DNA of 12,543 nt from Chloroflexota bacterium (GTDB taxonomy: Bacteria > Chloroflexota > Limnocylindria > QHBO01): the NCBI GenBank assembly GCA_005879775.1, contig VBJX01000027.1:11592-24134 (forward strand), in the 5' to 3' direction. The position numbers and the translations under genes are program-made. Within the stretch, counting starts at the first letter, position 1, and every line of letters begins with the position of its first letter. Shown here piece by piece: positions 1-7,773 of the stretch. The notes below the pieces were generated by a model that saw only the letters and a program-made list of their open reading frames with translations, was not told where the DNA came from and searched no databases.

Positions 1-169
1 GCGTCGCTGCAAAGCCCCCAACCGAAGGAAGCGACGAACGCGACACGCGCCAGCGCCCGCCGACCTGAGTGCCGGCCAGGCGACCGGTAGCGATCCAGCG
101 CTGGACGGTTCGGACCGTCACCCCGAGCTCGGCGGCGACCTGTCGGGGCGTCATCGCCTCATCGGTCAT
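1..169 (-). CDS. Helix-turn-helix (excisionase/MerR-like) DNA-binding protein, partial
   Basis: This is the N-terminal 56 codons of a gene that runs off the left edge. Read from the minus strand it begins MTDEAMTPRQVAAELGV, followed by TVRTVQRWIATGRLAG and a wing-like VGGRWRVSRSSL. That is the pattern of the HTH_17/excisionase-type winged helix: a first helix (PRQVAAELGV), a recognition helix (TVRTVQRWI) and a GxWRV wing that ends in a Ser-rich stretch. Such domains bind DNA as small stand-alone regulators or head larger proteins; the missing C-terminus decides which. It lies 37 nt downstream of the hydratase gene in the same direction and may share its transcript. A GACAAT hexamer 6 nt before the ATG could be a weak promoter of its own. 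No Shine-Dalgarno sequence is visible. The in-frame ATG at codon 6 is an alternative start. The domain call is good; target and role are unknown. Confidence 0.8.
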   Translation of the reverse strand, partial: MTDEAMTPRQVAAELGVTVRTVQRWIATGRLAGTQVGGRWRVSRSSLPSVGGFAAT

Positions 170-206
170 GTCGCGATTGTCGCCCAGATCGTCCGGCGGG
201 AGGCTC

Positions 207-998
207 CTACGAGGACCGCCACGACGGCAGGCGCTTGTCCAGGAAGGCGCTGAGGCCCTCCTGGCCCTCCGCGGAGACCCGCTGCCGCGCGGCCCGTTGG
301 ACGGCCAGTGCCCGCGCCTCGGCCGGCGTCAAACCGCGCTGGTCGAGGATCACCGCCTTGGCCCCCCGCGCGGCGGTCGGCCCCGCCGACAGCAGCTCGC
401 CGAGAAGGGCGTCCAGGCGCGCGTCGAGCGCCTCCTCATCGGGGAGCACCTCGTGGACCAGCCCGATGCGCATGGCACGCTCGGCATCGAACCGCTCGCC
501 GGCGGAGAAGAGGGCGCGGGCGTGCCCCTCGCCGATCCTGGCTAGCACGAAGGGGCTGATCACCGCCGGCATGATGCCCAGCTTCGTTTCGGTGAAGCCG
601 AAGACCGCATCGGCCGTGCTGAGTACCACGTCGGCCACCGCGCAGAGGCCCATCCCGCCGCCCAGCGAGGCGCCGTGGACGCGGGCGATGATGGGCGCGG
701 GGCACCCGTCGATGGCCAGCAGCATGGCCTGCAGCCGAGCGGCGTCGGCCTCGTTCTCCTCAGCGGAGAGGCCGATCGCGGCCCGCTGCCACTCGACGTC
801 GGCGCCGGCGCAGAACGCCTTGCCGGCTCCGGCCAGCACGACCGCGCGCAGCGCATCGGGTGCTTCGACCGCCAGCTCTGCGAAGGCCCGCTGCAGGGCC
901 TCGATCAATGCGGCATTGAACGCGTTGCGCACCTCGGGCCGGGTGAGCGTGACGCGCGCGACCGGGCCGTCGCGTGAGACCGAGAGCACCTCGCTCAC
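207..998 (-). CDS. liuC: Enoyl-CoA hydratase/isomerase family, probably methylglutaconyl-CoA hydratase (LiuC)
   Basis: This 263-aa crotonase-fold enzyme has the usual family length. The oxyanion-hole segments are visible as AGAGKAFCAGAD (residues 56-67) and GASLGGGMGLCAVAD (109-123). The catalytic acid corresponding to rat Glu164 is E137 in FGFTETKLG. The other classical glutamate (Glu144) is replaced by G117. From memory, the GGGxGL form together with GIMPAVISPFV (141-151) is typical of bacterial LiuC, which hydrates 3-methylglutaconyl-CoA to HMG-CoA in leucine degradation, rather than of short-chain fatty-acid hydratases. The methylcrotonoyl-CoA carboxylase beta subunit encoded at 2978-4576 makes the substrate of this step, which supports the assignment. 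The GTG start overlaps the TGA of the SseB-family gene in a GTGA junction, so translation is probably coupled; a GAGG lies about 8 nt upstream. Family membership is near certain; the exact substrate is inferred. Confidence 0.85.
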   Translation of the reverse strand: MSEVLSVSRDGPVARVTLTRPEVRNAFNAALIEALQRAFAELAVEAPDALRAVVLAGAGKAFCAGADVEWQRAAIGLSAEENEADAARLQAMLLAIDGCPAPIIARVHGASLGGGMGLCAVADVVLSTADAVFGFTETKLGIMPAVISPFVLARIGEGHARALFSAGERFDAERAMRIGLVHEVLPDEEALDARLDALLGELLSAGPTAARGAKAVILDQRGLTPAEARALAVQRAARQRVSAEGQEGLSAFLDKRLPSWRSS

Positions 999-1801
999 CG
1001 CCGGCCTCGCCGGTAGAACGGCTTGGCGATGGCCCGCACCGAGGCCAGGAGGGGCTCCTCGAGCCAGACGACGTCGGTGCCGTCGGGAACCTCGACTGTC
1101 GCCGACGTGCCCTCGCCCCCAAGGAGGCCCAGCATCAGGCGCCCCTTTCCAGCCTCCTCCGACTCGACCAGCCAGGCGGCGTCGACCTCGGTCGCGAGCA
1201 GTTGCTGCGCCAGGCTGGCCTCAATCGCGACCGCCTCAGGGCCCGGCAGCCGGAGGCGAATCGAGCGGCGCTCGACTTCCGCGAAGAGCGGCTCGTCGGA
1301 GCCCGGCGCCCGGCCACTGGCGAGGGCCCGAAGCTCATCGGGCTCGAAGCGATAGGGGATCGGTCCGGCTGGGTCCATGATCGCCGGAGCACCCGATGCG
1401 GCCATGTTGGCGATCGCGATCCGGGCTGGCAGCGGCAGGCTGGCGGTCTGCCGCGGAGCCCAGGCGGCGAGCGCGGCAACCGACGCGAAGCAGACGCTGA
1501 CCGGCTGCCCATCGGCGTCGGCGGCCAGCAGGACGCTGACCTCGACCTCCTCCTCGTCGTTGACAGCCGTCTCGAGCGCCGCCTTTGCCTCGTCACCGTG
1601 CCCCGGCGGGACCGGCAGGAGCAGCGTGCCGCCCATCAGCGTCCGATAGAAGTTGCGCAGCGCCGGGCCCCGCGGCTCGCCCCGAGCCTCGGCATCGCGG
1701 GCCGCCATCATCGCCTCGAACAGGTCGGCCGAGCTCTCCTCCAGCGCGCCGGAGGGGGTCGAACGATCGTGGGAACCGGGTGCCGGCGCGTCCAGAGCCA
1801 T
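995..1801 (-). CDS. SseB-family protein
   Basis: A 268-aa protein with both halves of the SseB (enhanced serine sensitivity) family. The N-terminal half carries FYRTLMGGTLLLPVP near residues 50-66, then an SVCFASVAALAAW segment and an AIMDPAGP turn. The C-terminal half (roughly 170-268) runs from a basic strand through LMLGLLGG to a closing KPFYRRGRR, which matches the PFYRR ending common in the SseB C-terminal domain. No signal peptide or membrane helix is seen, so it should be cytoplasmic. The molecular function of the family is poorly defined; E. coli SseB was named for a serine-sensitivity phenotype. The chosen ATG sits exactly 7 nt after a TAGCCT hexamer, which argues for a leaderless mRNA starting here. 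In-frame reading continues far upstream, but there it is antisense to the VOC gene. Its 3' end overlaps the hydratase start by 4 nt. Confidence 0.8.
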   Translation of the reverse strand: MALDAPAPGSHDRSTPSGALEESSADLFEAMMAARDAEARGEPRGPALRNFYRTLMGGTLLLPVPPGHGDEAKAALETAVNDEEEVEVSVLLAADADGQPVSVCFASVAALAAWAPRQTASLPLPARIAIANMAASGAPAIMDPAGPIPYRFEPDELRALASGRAPGSDEPLFAEVERRSIRLRLPGPEAVAIEASLAQQLLATEVDAAWLVESEEAGKGRLMLGLLGGEGTSATVEVPDGTDVVWLEEPLLASVRAIAKPFYRRGRR

Positions 1802-1808
1802 TCGTCGC

Positions 1809-1814
1809 AGGCTA
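1809..1814 (-). promoter_or_regulatory. Putative -10 box (TAGCCT) of the SseB-family gene, leaderless
   Basis: TAGCCT lies 7 nt before the ATG at 1801, preceded by GG. With usual -10 geometry, transcription would begin at or next to the A of the ATG. No -35 match is seen. The divergent -10 of the VOC gene is only 14 bp away, so the two promoters are back to back. Confidence 0.6.
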
Positions 1815-1827
1815 CCACTGGTCCGGC

Positions 1828-1833
1828 TAGGAT
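1828..1833 (+). promoter_or_regulatory. Putative -10 box (TAGGAT) of the VOC gene, leaderless
   Basis: TAGGAT in the context GGCTAGGAT is followed by 7 nt (TCGGGGC) and the ATG at 1841. This spacing puts the transcription start on the start codon. The TCGGGGC stretch is not placed as a useful Shine-Dalgarno sequence. Confidence 0.6.
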
Positions 1834-1840
1834 TCGGGGC

Positions 1841-2623
1841 ATGCCGAGCGCGATCGATCACCTCGCCGTGGCGGTCCCCGATCCCGCAGCCGCGGCCGAC
1901 CTCCTCGCCGAGCGGCTGGGGATCTCGTTCAGCAGCGGCGGCCAGCATCCGGGGATGGGCACCGTCAACCGGGTGGCGTTCCTCGGCGACCCCTACCTCG
2001 AGCTGATCGGCGTCATCGATCCGGGACTGGCCGACGAGTGGCCGATCGGCCGGGCAGCCCTTCGAACCCTGGAACGCGGCGGCGGGCTGGCGACCTACGG
2101 CCTGGTCGAGGATGAGCTGGAGGCAGCGGTCGCCCGGCTGCAGGCCGCCGGCAGCCCCATCGATCCGATCACTCGAGGCAGCCGCCAGCGCGCCGACGGT
2201 GAGCTGGTCGAGTGGTGGAGCGCCAGCCCACCGGAGCTCGGGCCGGATCGGCCTCCGTTCCTGATCAAGCACGCCCGTATCGGCAGTGAGTGGGGACCCG
2301 AGGCCCTCGAGGCTCGTCGCGAGATGCGCCATCCGATCGGCTCCCCGGCGATCCTGGTGCGCCTCGACATCGCCACGCCTGACCCGCCCGCCCTGGCCGC
2401 TGAGTATCTTGCCCAGATCGGCATCGAGTTCTGGGCGGTCGCCGACCTGGCGGTGAGCACCGTCGGGCCGCACACCATTCGGCTCGTCCCGTCGCGCGAG
2501 ATGGAGGTGCCAGCGGTGGTGGTGATTGGCGCCGACGTTGCGGAGCCGCGGACCATTGAGGCACTCGGCCTGCGCTTTGACGTGGAGCCGGTGAAGCTAC
2601 CCGCGGTCCTGCCGACGGGCTGA
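1841..2623 (+). CDS. VOC-superfamily glyoxalase-like domain protein
   Basis: A 260-aa cytoplasmic protein. It opens with MPSAIDHLAVAVPDP, the first beta strand of a vicinal-oxygen-chelate module with a histidine at residue 7. It continues through AADLLAERLGI and GTVNRVAFLGDPYLELIGV, where the ELIGV glutamate is at the usual metal-ligand position. A second module-like half begins around ILVRLDIATPDPPALAAEYLAQIGI and contains TIRLVPSR. This layout resembles the glyoxalase_3-like (PF13468) group, which is mostly uncharacterised; members may be lyases, isomerases or dioxygenases, or may bind ligands only. The substrate cannot be told from the sequence. The start is set by the conserved first strand and by the TAGGAT box just upstream; in-frame reading extends further 5' but is antisense to the SseB and hydratase genes. 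It diverges from the SseB gene with a 39-bp gap. Confidence 0.77.
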   Translation: MPSAIDHLAVAVPDPAAAADLLAERLGISFSSGGQHPGMGTVNRVAFLGDPYLELIGVIDPGLADEWPIGRAALRTLERGGGLATYGLVEDELEAAVARLQAAGSPIDPITRGSRQRADGELVEWWSASPPELGPDRPPFLIKHARIGSEWGPEALEARREMRHPIGSPAILVRLDIATPDPPALAAEYLAQIGIEFWAVADLAVSTVGPHTIRLVPSREMEVPAVVVIGADVAEPRTIEALGLRFDVEPVKLPAVLPTG

Positions 2624-2645
2624 CCCCGCCGGGTGAGCGGCTCGC

Positions 2646-2933
2646 CTACCAGCGGCGGCGGCGCCCCCAGCGACCGCGCCAGCCGCCACGCCAGCCGCCA
2701 CCCGGACCGGGTCCTGGTCCCGGACCGGGGCCGCCGGGAGGGCCACCCCAGCCACGGCGCCACCCGCCTCCCCGACGCCTGCGGGCGAAGATCAGGGTGA
2801 TGAGGCCGACAGCGGTGACGATGATCCCGCCCCACGGCTGATAGGGCTCAAGGGCGTCAATCGGAACCCCAATGGTGGGCAAGATGAGTGAGGCGACGCC
2901 CAGGATGACGAGGATGATGCCAAGGCTGAACAT
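2646..2933 (-). CDS. Small two-helix membrane protein with Gly/Arg/Trp/Pro-rich tail
   Basis: A 95-aa protein of unknown function. Residues 1-22 (MFSLGIILVILGVASLILPT and on) and about 34-50 (GGIIVTAVGLITLIFA) are hydrophobic helices joined by a short loop, DALEPYQPWG. From residue 51 the protein is low complexity: RRRRGGGWRRGWGG, then a PGPGPGPGPG run, then GGWRGGWRGRWGRRRRW. The positive charge after helix 2 predicts that the tail is cytoplasmic, where it could contact nucleic acid or phospholipid head groups. The start is supported by AAGAGGAA about 9 nt before the ATG, one of the few good Shine-Dalgarno sites in the window. It lies 44 nt downstream of liuB in the same direction and converges with the VOC gene (22-bp gap). 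The tail is GC-rich, but the ORF start, RBS and helices make a real gene likely. Confidence 0.7.
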   Translation of the reverse strand: MFSLGIILVILGVASLILPTIGVPIDALEPYQPWGGIIVTAVGLITLIFARRRRGGGWRRGWGGPPGGPGPGPGPGPGGGWRGGWRGRWGRRRRW

Positions 2934-2977
2934 GGCCGGTTCCTCTTGCGGGTCGATGGGCTGCGGTCGAATCGATT

Positions 2978-4576
<1,599 letters not shown>

Positions 4577-4580
4577 CGGT

Positions 4581-4597
4581 GCGGCGATTATCGCCGC
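4581..4597. promoter_or_regulatory. 17-bp perfect palindrome over the liuB promoter (operator candidate)
   Basis: Two 8-bp arms, GCGGCGAT and ATCGCCGC, flank a single T. On the minus strand the centre contains GATAAT (4592-4587), a good -10 hexamer ending 10 nt before the liuB ATG. A dimeric regulator bound here would block the promoter. The site is only 4 bp upstream of the start codon. The regulator is not known; LiuR/TetR-type repressors control such genes in other bacteria. Confidence 0.55.
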
Positions 4598-4627
4598 GTG
4601 ATGCCCGACCGGTGGGCGGGGTCCGCC

Positions 4628-5215
4628 TCAGGCGAGGGTGACGAGCGCGATCAGCTGCGTGACGTGTGCGGTGTTGACGATGACCACGCTGACGACGTGC
4701 TCGAAAGCCGGGTCGCCGTTGTGCAGGATGTACGCATCGGTCAGGGGCAGGAAGTGCCGCTCGGTCAGGAGGTCCTGGCTTGGCTCGCCGTTCTGGGGCA
4801 GGTGCAGGTTGCCGGTGACGCTGAACGGGCCTGCGCTGAGCGCCACGCGGCGCAGCTTGCGGTGCAGGCGAAGCTGACGGGCCGCTCGCCACTCAGGCGG
4901 CATGGCCAGGATCAGCTGCTCGGTGGCCAGCGACTGCCATTCGCCCTGGTCATCGGTGGCCGGGGCGGCGTCACGGGCAGAGGCCGGCTCCACCGGCTCG
5001 GCGTTGGGGCTCGGGTGTGGCCGCCACAGGCGCAGCTCGTCCTGCTCGTTGAGCAGGTCGGTGACGCGCTGGCCGTTGGCTGCGATCCAGCCCACGATCC
5101 GCGCATCGGCGGTGTAGAGCTCGATCGGTGCCAGGTCGGTCCCGGTGAGTGCCAGCGCGGCCGAGCCGGAGGTTGCGGCCGGGGCGAGGCCGCGTCGCCA
5201 GTTCCAGAAGGTCAC
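4628..5215 (-). CDS. Hypothetical protein with internally duplicated domain
   Basis: A 195-aa protein that I cannot place in a named family with confidence. It has no signal peptide or membrane helix. Two segments align with each other: residues 31-66 (IELYTADARIVGWIAANGQR, then VTDLLNEQDELRLWRP) and 124-161 (VALSAGPFSVTGNLHLPQNG, then EPSQDLLTERHFLPLTDA). They share a VxL start, a central G, an NG turn, DLL and an acidic-then-hydrophobic ending. Each is followed by a beta-like stretch (EQLILAMPPEW and VVSVVIVNTAHV). Residues 67-95 form a polar, Pro/Ala/Asp-rich linker. The GTG start follows GGAGACGAT, a usable Shine-Dalgarno sequence; the overlapping ATG two bases upstream is in another frame and hits a stop at once. 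It precedes liuB by 51 nt on the same strand. The fold is probably a small beta domain in tandem; function is unknown. Confidence 0.75.
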   Translation of the reverse strand: MTFWNWRRGLAPAATSGSAALALTGTDLAPIELYTADARIVGWIAANGQRVTDLLNEQDELRLWRPHPSPNAEPVEPASARDAAPATDDQGEWQSLATEQLILAMPPEWRAARQLRLHRKLRRVALSAGPFSVTGNLHLPQNGEPSQDLLTERHFLPLTDAYILHNGDPAFEHVVSVVIVNTAHVTQLIALVTLA

Positions 5216-5364
5216 ATCGTCTCCGAGCTGCCATCCGCCCGCGCAGCTGCGCCGGCGTCGTGGCGCTCACGGTAGGGGCCGGCGACTCATCGGCAAAGGG
5301 CCCGAGAGTACTAGCGCGGGCCGCACCGATTGGGACCCATCGACCGTTAACATCTGAGCACACG
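5216..5364. other. Divergent intergenic region with 12-bp palindrome
   Basis: This 149-bp gap separates the divergent genes starting at 5215 (minus) and 5365 (plus). GCGCAGCTGCGC at 5241-5252 is a perfect palindrome. TAACAT at 5348-5353 is a possible -10 box for the plus-strand gene, 11 nt before its ATG. On the minus strand GCTAGTACTCT (around 5303-5313) could hold a -10 for the hypothetical gene. No RNA gene is apparent. Confidence 0.4.
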
Positions 5365-5883
5365 ATGCGTTACAACTGGCACATGCACCGCTACCTGCGC
5401 CTCATCGTCCCAGTCATGGCCCTGGTCCTGCTGGTGGCCGGCATCACCTTCGCTGACCGCGGCAAGTCCGGGGAGCACCCGTCGCACCAGCCAAAGGCCG
5501 AGACTGATTCCGAGAACAGCAGCGAGGCCATCTCCGATCAGCTTCTCGATCGGATCGTGGCGTCCCTCGCCGACCAGGGGATCAGCACTGATGCCGACGC
5601 GGTTCGCGGCCTCGCCGAGAAGTACGGCGTCGGCGGCGCCGTCCGCGTGCTGGTCTGGGCCGATGCGAGCGGCAAGGATCCATCGGAGATCGGCGACATG
5701 TTCGACTCGGGGATGGGCTGGGGCGAGATCGCCCACAAGCTGATGGAGGCCGATGCGTCGCTCGACCTGTCGCCCGGCATCGGCAAGATCATGAGCAACG
5801 GCCACGCGCATGGTGGCGGAGCCGGCGGGAGCCACACGTCCGACACGGCCGACAAGGCCGACGAGGATCAGCCCGGCGACTGA
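5365..5883 (+). CDS. Secreted or membrane-anchored protein with GMGWGEIA motif
   Basis: A 172-aa protein with an N-terminal signal or anchor (YLRLIVPVMALVLLVAGITF, residues 10-29, possible cleavage after A30). A polar linker rich in Glu, Ser and His follows. Residues 57-128 form a small helical region: ISDQLLDRIVASLADQG, then AEKYGVGGAVRVLVWA, then ASGKDPSEIGDMFDSGMGWG and EIAHKL. From memory, the SGK...EI...GMGWGxIA pattern recurs in uncharacterised secreted proteins of Gram-positives and Chloroflexota. The C-terminus is Gly/His-rich (NGHAHGGGAGG) and then acidic. The start is either the ATG at 5365 or the ATG at 5383; both keep the signal segment. The frame is open well upstream, but that part lies in the divergent promoter region. 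An intrinsic terminator follows the stop by about 20 nt. Function is unknown; an extracytoplasmic location is likely. Confidence 0.75.
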   Translation: MRYNWHMHRYLRLIVPVMALVLLVAGITFADRGKSGEHPSHQPKAETDSENSSEAISDQLLDRIVASLADQGISTDADAVRGLAEKYGVGGAVRVLVWADASGKDPSEIGDMFDSGMGWGEIAHKLMEADASLDLSPGIGKIMSNGHAHGGGAGGSHTSDTADKADEDQPGD

Positions 5884-5904
5884 GCAGCCTGCTCGCCGCC
5901 GAAG

Positions 5905-5925
5905 GCCCGGCCCGCCGGGCATTTT
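5905..5925 (+). terminator. Rho-independent terminator
   Basis: GCCCGG (5905-5910), loop CCCG, CCGGGC (5915-5920) and then ATTTT. The 6-bp all-GC stem with a 4-nt loop and short T run fits an intrinsic terminator for the secreted-protein gene. The putative csaA promoter begins 7 bp later, so the two units are insulated in a very small space. Confidence 0.65.
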
Positions 5926-5931
5926 GGCTGC

Positions 5932-5937
5932 TAGGGT
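5932..5937 (+). promoter_or_regulatory. Putative -10 box (TAGGGT) of csaA, leaderless
   Basis: TGCTAGGGT is followed by GCATGC and the ATG at 5944, a 6-nt gap. No Shine-Dalgarno sequence is present. The geometry matches the other leaderless starts in the window. Confidence 0.55.
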
Positions 5938-5943
5938 GCATGC

Positions 5944-6288
5944 ATGATCGAGTTCGATGACTTCGCACGGGTCGATATGCGGGTCGGTCGCATCACCGCC
6001 GCCAAGCCACTGGAAGGTGCACGCAAGCCGTCCTACCAGCTCCGGATCGACTTCGGCCCGCAGCTTGGCGAGCGTGACAGCGCGGCGCAGCTGACCGTGA
6101 CCTACCCCGATCCTTCCGCCCTCGTCGGCCGCGAGGTGGTGGCGGTCGTCAACTTTCCACCGCGCCGCATCGCCGGGTTTCCCAGCGAGGTCCTGGTGCT
6201 CGGCGCCATGGGGGAGGGCGACCAGGGCGGGGAGGTCTGGCTCCTCGAGCCGACGCCGGAGGCACCGCTCGGGACTCGCATCGGCTAG
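5944..6288 (+). CDS. csaA: CsaA-type tRNA-binding domain protein
   Basis: A 114-aa protein of the CsaA family: a single OB-fold of the EMAP-II/Arc1p tRNA-binding type. Conserved features are FARVDMRVGRI (7-17), ARKPSYQLRIDFGPQLG (26-42), SAAQLTVTY (46-54), LVGREVVAVVNFPPRRIAGF (60-79) and SEVLVLGA (81-88). The length is that of the family. B. subtilis CsaA was described as a secretion-related chaperone, and the protein dimerises; tRNA binding is inferred from the fold. The start is fixed by the conserved IEFDDF opening and by the TAGGGT box 6 nt upstream. The gene stands alone after a terminator and is followed 48 nt later by an unknown gene in the same direction. Confidence 0.92.
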   Translation: MIEFDDFARVDMRVGRITAAKPLEGARKPSYQLRIDFGPQLGERDSAAQLTVTYPDPSALVGREVVAVVNFPPRRIAGFPSEVLVLGAMGEGDQGGEVWLLEPTPEAPLGTRIG

Positions 6289-6336
6289 GCGTGCGCGCGG
6301 TCGACAACCCCTGTCGCCCGCGGGCAGACTACGGCG

Positions 6337-6768
6337 GTGACTGACTCGATCATCGGGGCCGCGCCGGAGGGGATGCCCGATCCGAACCTGACGCCGCCGC
6401 AGATCGCGCGGGTCGGCGACCCGTTCGCCTCAGTTCGGGTGGTCCACTTCCTTGCGCGCGTGAAGCGGAACACGACCCACCAGCTGCGGGACGTGGTGGC
6501 AACCCTGAACGCCACCTACCTGGACTGGTACTTCCCGGAGAAGATGGTGCTGGCCGAGCTGGTCCAGCTGCAGGCCAACTGGGCGATCAGCTTCCATGGC
6601 GAAGATCGCATCGTGCTGGATCGCAACGAGCGCGGGCACACGCTGCTCATCGTCGACTCGACGAAGATGACCCCATTCCTCGTCGGCCAGGCGACTCGCC
6701 TGCGCGACGAGGCCGAGGAGGAGCTGCGCCGTTTCTCGCTGGGCGACGGGGTGACGACCGACAACTAG
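6337..6768 (+). CDS. Conserved-looking hypothetical protein, 143 aa
   Basis: This is a soluble protein that I do not recognise. It begins with a Pro-rich segment (GAAPEGMPDPNLTPPQIARV). A mixed alpha/beta core follows: ASVRVVHFLARVKRN, HQLRDVVATLNATYLDWYFP, AELVQLQANWAISFHG and RGHTLLIVDSTKM. It ends in a charged helix, TRLRDEAEEELRRFSLGDG. There is no signal peptide, membrane helix or metal motif. The start is a GTG; CAGACT ends 6 nt before it and is a poor match to the -10 pattern of the neighbours, so co-transcription with csaA (48-nt gap) is also possible. A 10-bp palindrome, GCCCGCGGGC, lies at 6316-6325 in that gap. The gene converges with thyX, with 9 bp between the stops. Confidence 0.7.
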   Translation: MTDSIIGAAPEGMPDPNLTPPQIARVGDPFASVRVVHFLARVKRNTTHQLRDVVATLNATYLDWYFPEKMVLAELVQLQANWAISFHGEDRIVLDRNERGHTLLIVDSTKMTPFLVGQATRLRDEAEEELRRFSLGDGVTTDN

Positions 6769-6777
6769 GCCGAGCCC

Positions 6778-7731
6778 TTAGACCCGGTCGGCGCCTCCCG
6801 CCTGCCCGATGGCCGCCTCCGGCGGCTCGGCATGGTGCAGCGGCATCGTCTCGCCTTGAACTTCGCCGGCCGCCACGGGGATCGGCACCTTCCTCGGTCG
6901 TGGGCGGAAGGGCGAGGTCTCGGGCACGATCGGTCCATCGGTCTCGGCCAGGTTGCCGGCCCGATAGGCCTCCCACACGGCCATCACCGTGTCGCGGTGG
7001 GGTCGGATGCGGCAATGCTCGTCCCGGTTGCCCATCTCGTCGCAGTAGCCGAGTGGCACGCACTTGGGGGCGAGGAACGAGCCGAAGAACGGCGAGACGC
7101 GGAAGATCTCGTGGCGGATCTGCTTGAAGAGCTGGCGGATCTCCCACTGGGCCATGGTGCACAGGCGCAGCCCCGACATGTGGATCAGCTCCCGCAAGTT
7201 GACGGTCATGACCAGGTTGGTCTGCATCGCGTTGGGGAAGATGAAGCGCGCGTCCTCGGCGGGGACCTCGGCCTGGAGGAGCTGCCCGTAGAGGTCGAGG
7301 TTGTCGTCGACCGCCTGCTGGAAGCGCTGGGCCAGGTCATCGGGCAGGTCGCCCTTGGTGATGCTGTCGGGGATCGTGTAGTTGTCGCGTTTCTTGAAGG
7401 CCACGTAGCGCTGCGACTGCTGGTCGAAGGCCGTCCCGGCCCGATGGCGCACCAGCTGGTGGGAGAGGGTCCGGGTTACCCCCGAGATGGCGAAGGTGAA
7501 GTTCACGTGCTCGATCGTCGAGCCGTGGCCCGACTCCATCACCTTGCGCACCAGGCTCTGCTGCTTCTCGTCGGCGACCTGGCGGCTGACCGCCTTGTCC
7601 CAGATCTGGTCCGGAACCTGCTCGGAATAGCAGGTGCGGCAGGCCGTGTAGATGATCGGGAGGTAGTACTCCTCGACGATCTCCTTCGTGGGGAAGATGA
7701 GCTTGGCGGAGAGGGCGGAATCGACCGGCAT
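6778..7731 (-). CDS. thyX: FAD-dependent thymidylate synthase ThyX
   Basis: ThyX makes dTMP from dUMP with methylenetetrahydrofolate, FAD and NADPH. The 317-aa protein shows ESGHGSTIEHVNFTFAISGV (66-85), LSHQLVRHRAGTAFDQQSQR (89-108) and NLRELIHMSGLRLCTMAQWE (178-197), followed by IRQLFKQI. These are the ThyX signature and the substrate- and flavin-binding helices. In the signature, RHR (95-97) is separated from S106 by eight residues, whereas the textbook motif is RHRX7S. After the core, a Cys-containing segment (PKCVPLGYCDEMG, then EHCRIRP) precedes a Pro-rich, probably disordered tail from about residue 260, so the protein is longer than the usual 210-260 aa. The ATG is supported by TATTCT 9 nt upstream. 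Two inverted DnaA boxes lie just beyond the promoter. No thyA is in the window. Confidence 0.95.
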   Translation of the reverse strand: MPVDSALSAKLIFPTKEIVEEYYLPIIYTACRTCYSEQVPDQIWDKAVSRQVADEKQQSLVRKVMESGHGSTIEHVNFTFAISGVTRTLSHQLVRHRAGTAFDQQSQRYVAFKKRDNYTIPDSITKGDLPDDLAQRFQQAVDDNLDLYGQLLQAEVPAEDARFIFPNAMQTNLVMTVNLRELIHMSGLRLCTMAQWEIRQLFKQIRHEIFRVSPFFGSFLAPKCVPLGYCDEMGNRDEHCRIRPHRDTVMAVWEAYRAGNLAETDGPIVPETSPFRPRPRKVPIPVAAGEVQGETMPLHHAEPPEAAIGQAGGADRV

Positions 7732-7740
7732 GGTCGGTTC

Positions 7741-7746
7741 AGAATA
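7741..7746 (-). promoter_or_regulatory. Putative -10 box (TATTCT) of thyX
   Basis: On the minus strand GCTATTCT is followed by 9 nt (GAACCGACC) and the ATG at 7731. This is the best -10 match in the window and again leaves essentially no leader. The DnaA boxes begin about 28 bp further upstream, just beyond where a -35 element would lie. Confidence 0.6.
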
Positions 7747-7773
7747 GCATGGCCGACCCTCGATTTGGCGGGC

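Noticed and set aside
974..1840. Long open frame running into the VOC gene from upstream (would give a 549-aa protein)
   Set aside because: It is antisense to the SseB and hydratase genes, has Arg/Gly-rich shadow composition, and the conserved VOC start and -10 box are at 1828-1841.
2680..2760. Tandem-repeat or CRISPR-like signal in the GC-rich run
   Set aside because: Short irregular repeats here encode the Gly/Pro/Trp/Arg tail of the small membrane protein; there are no repeat-spacer units.
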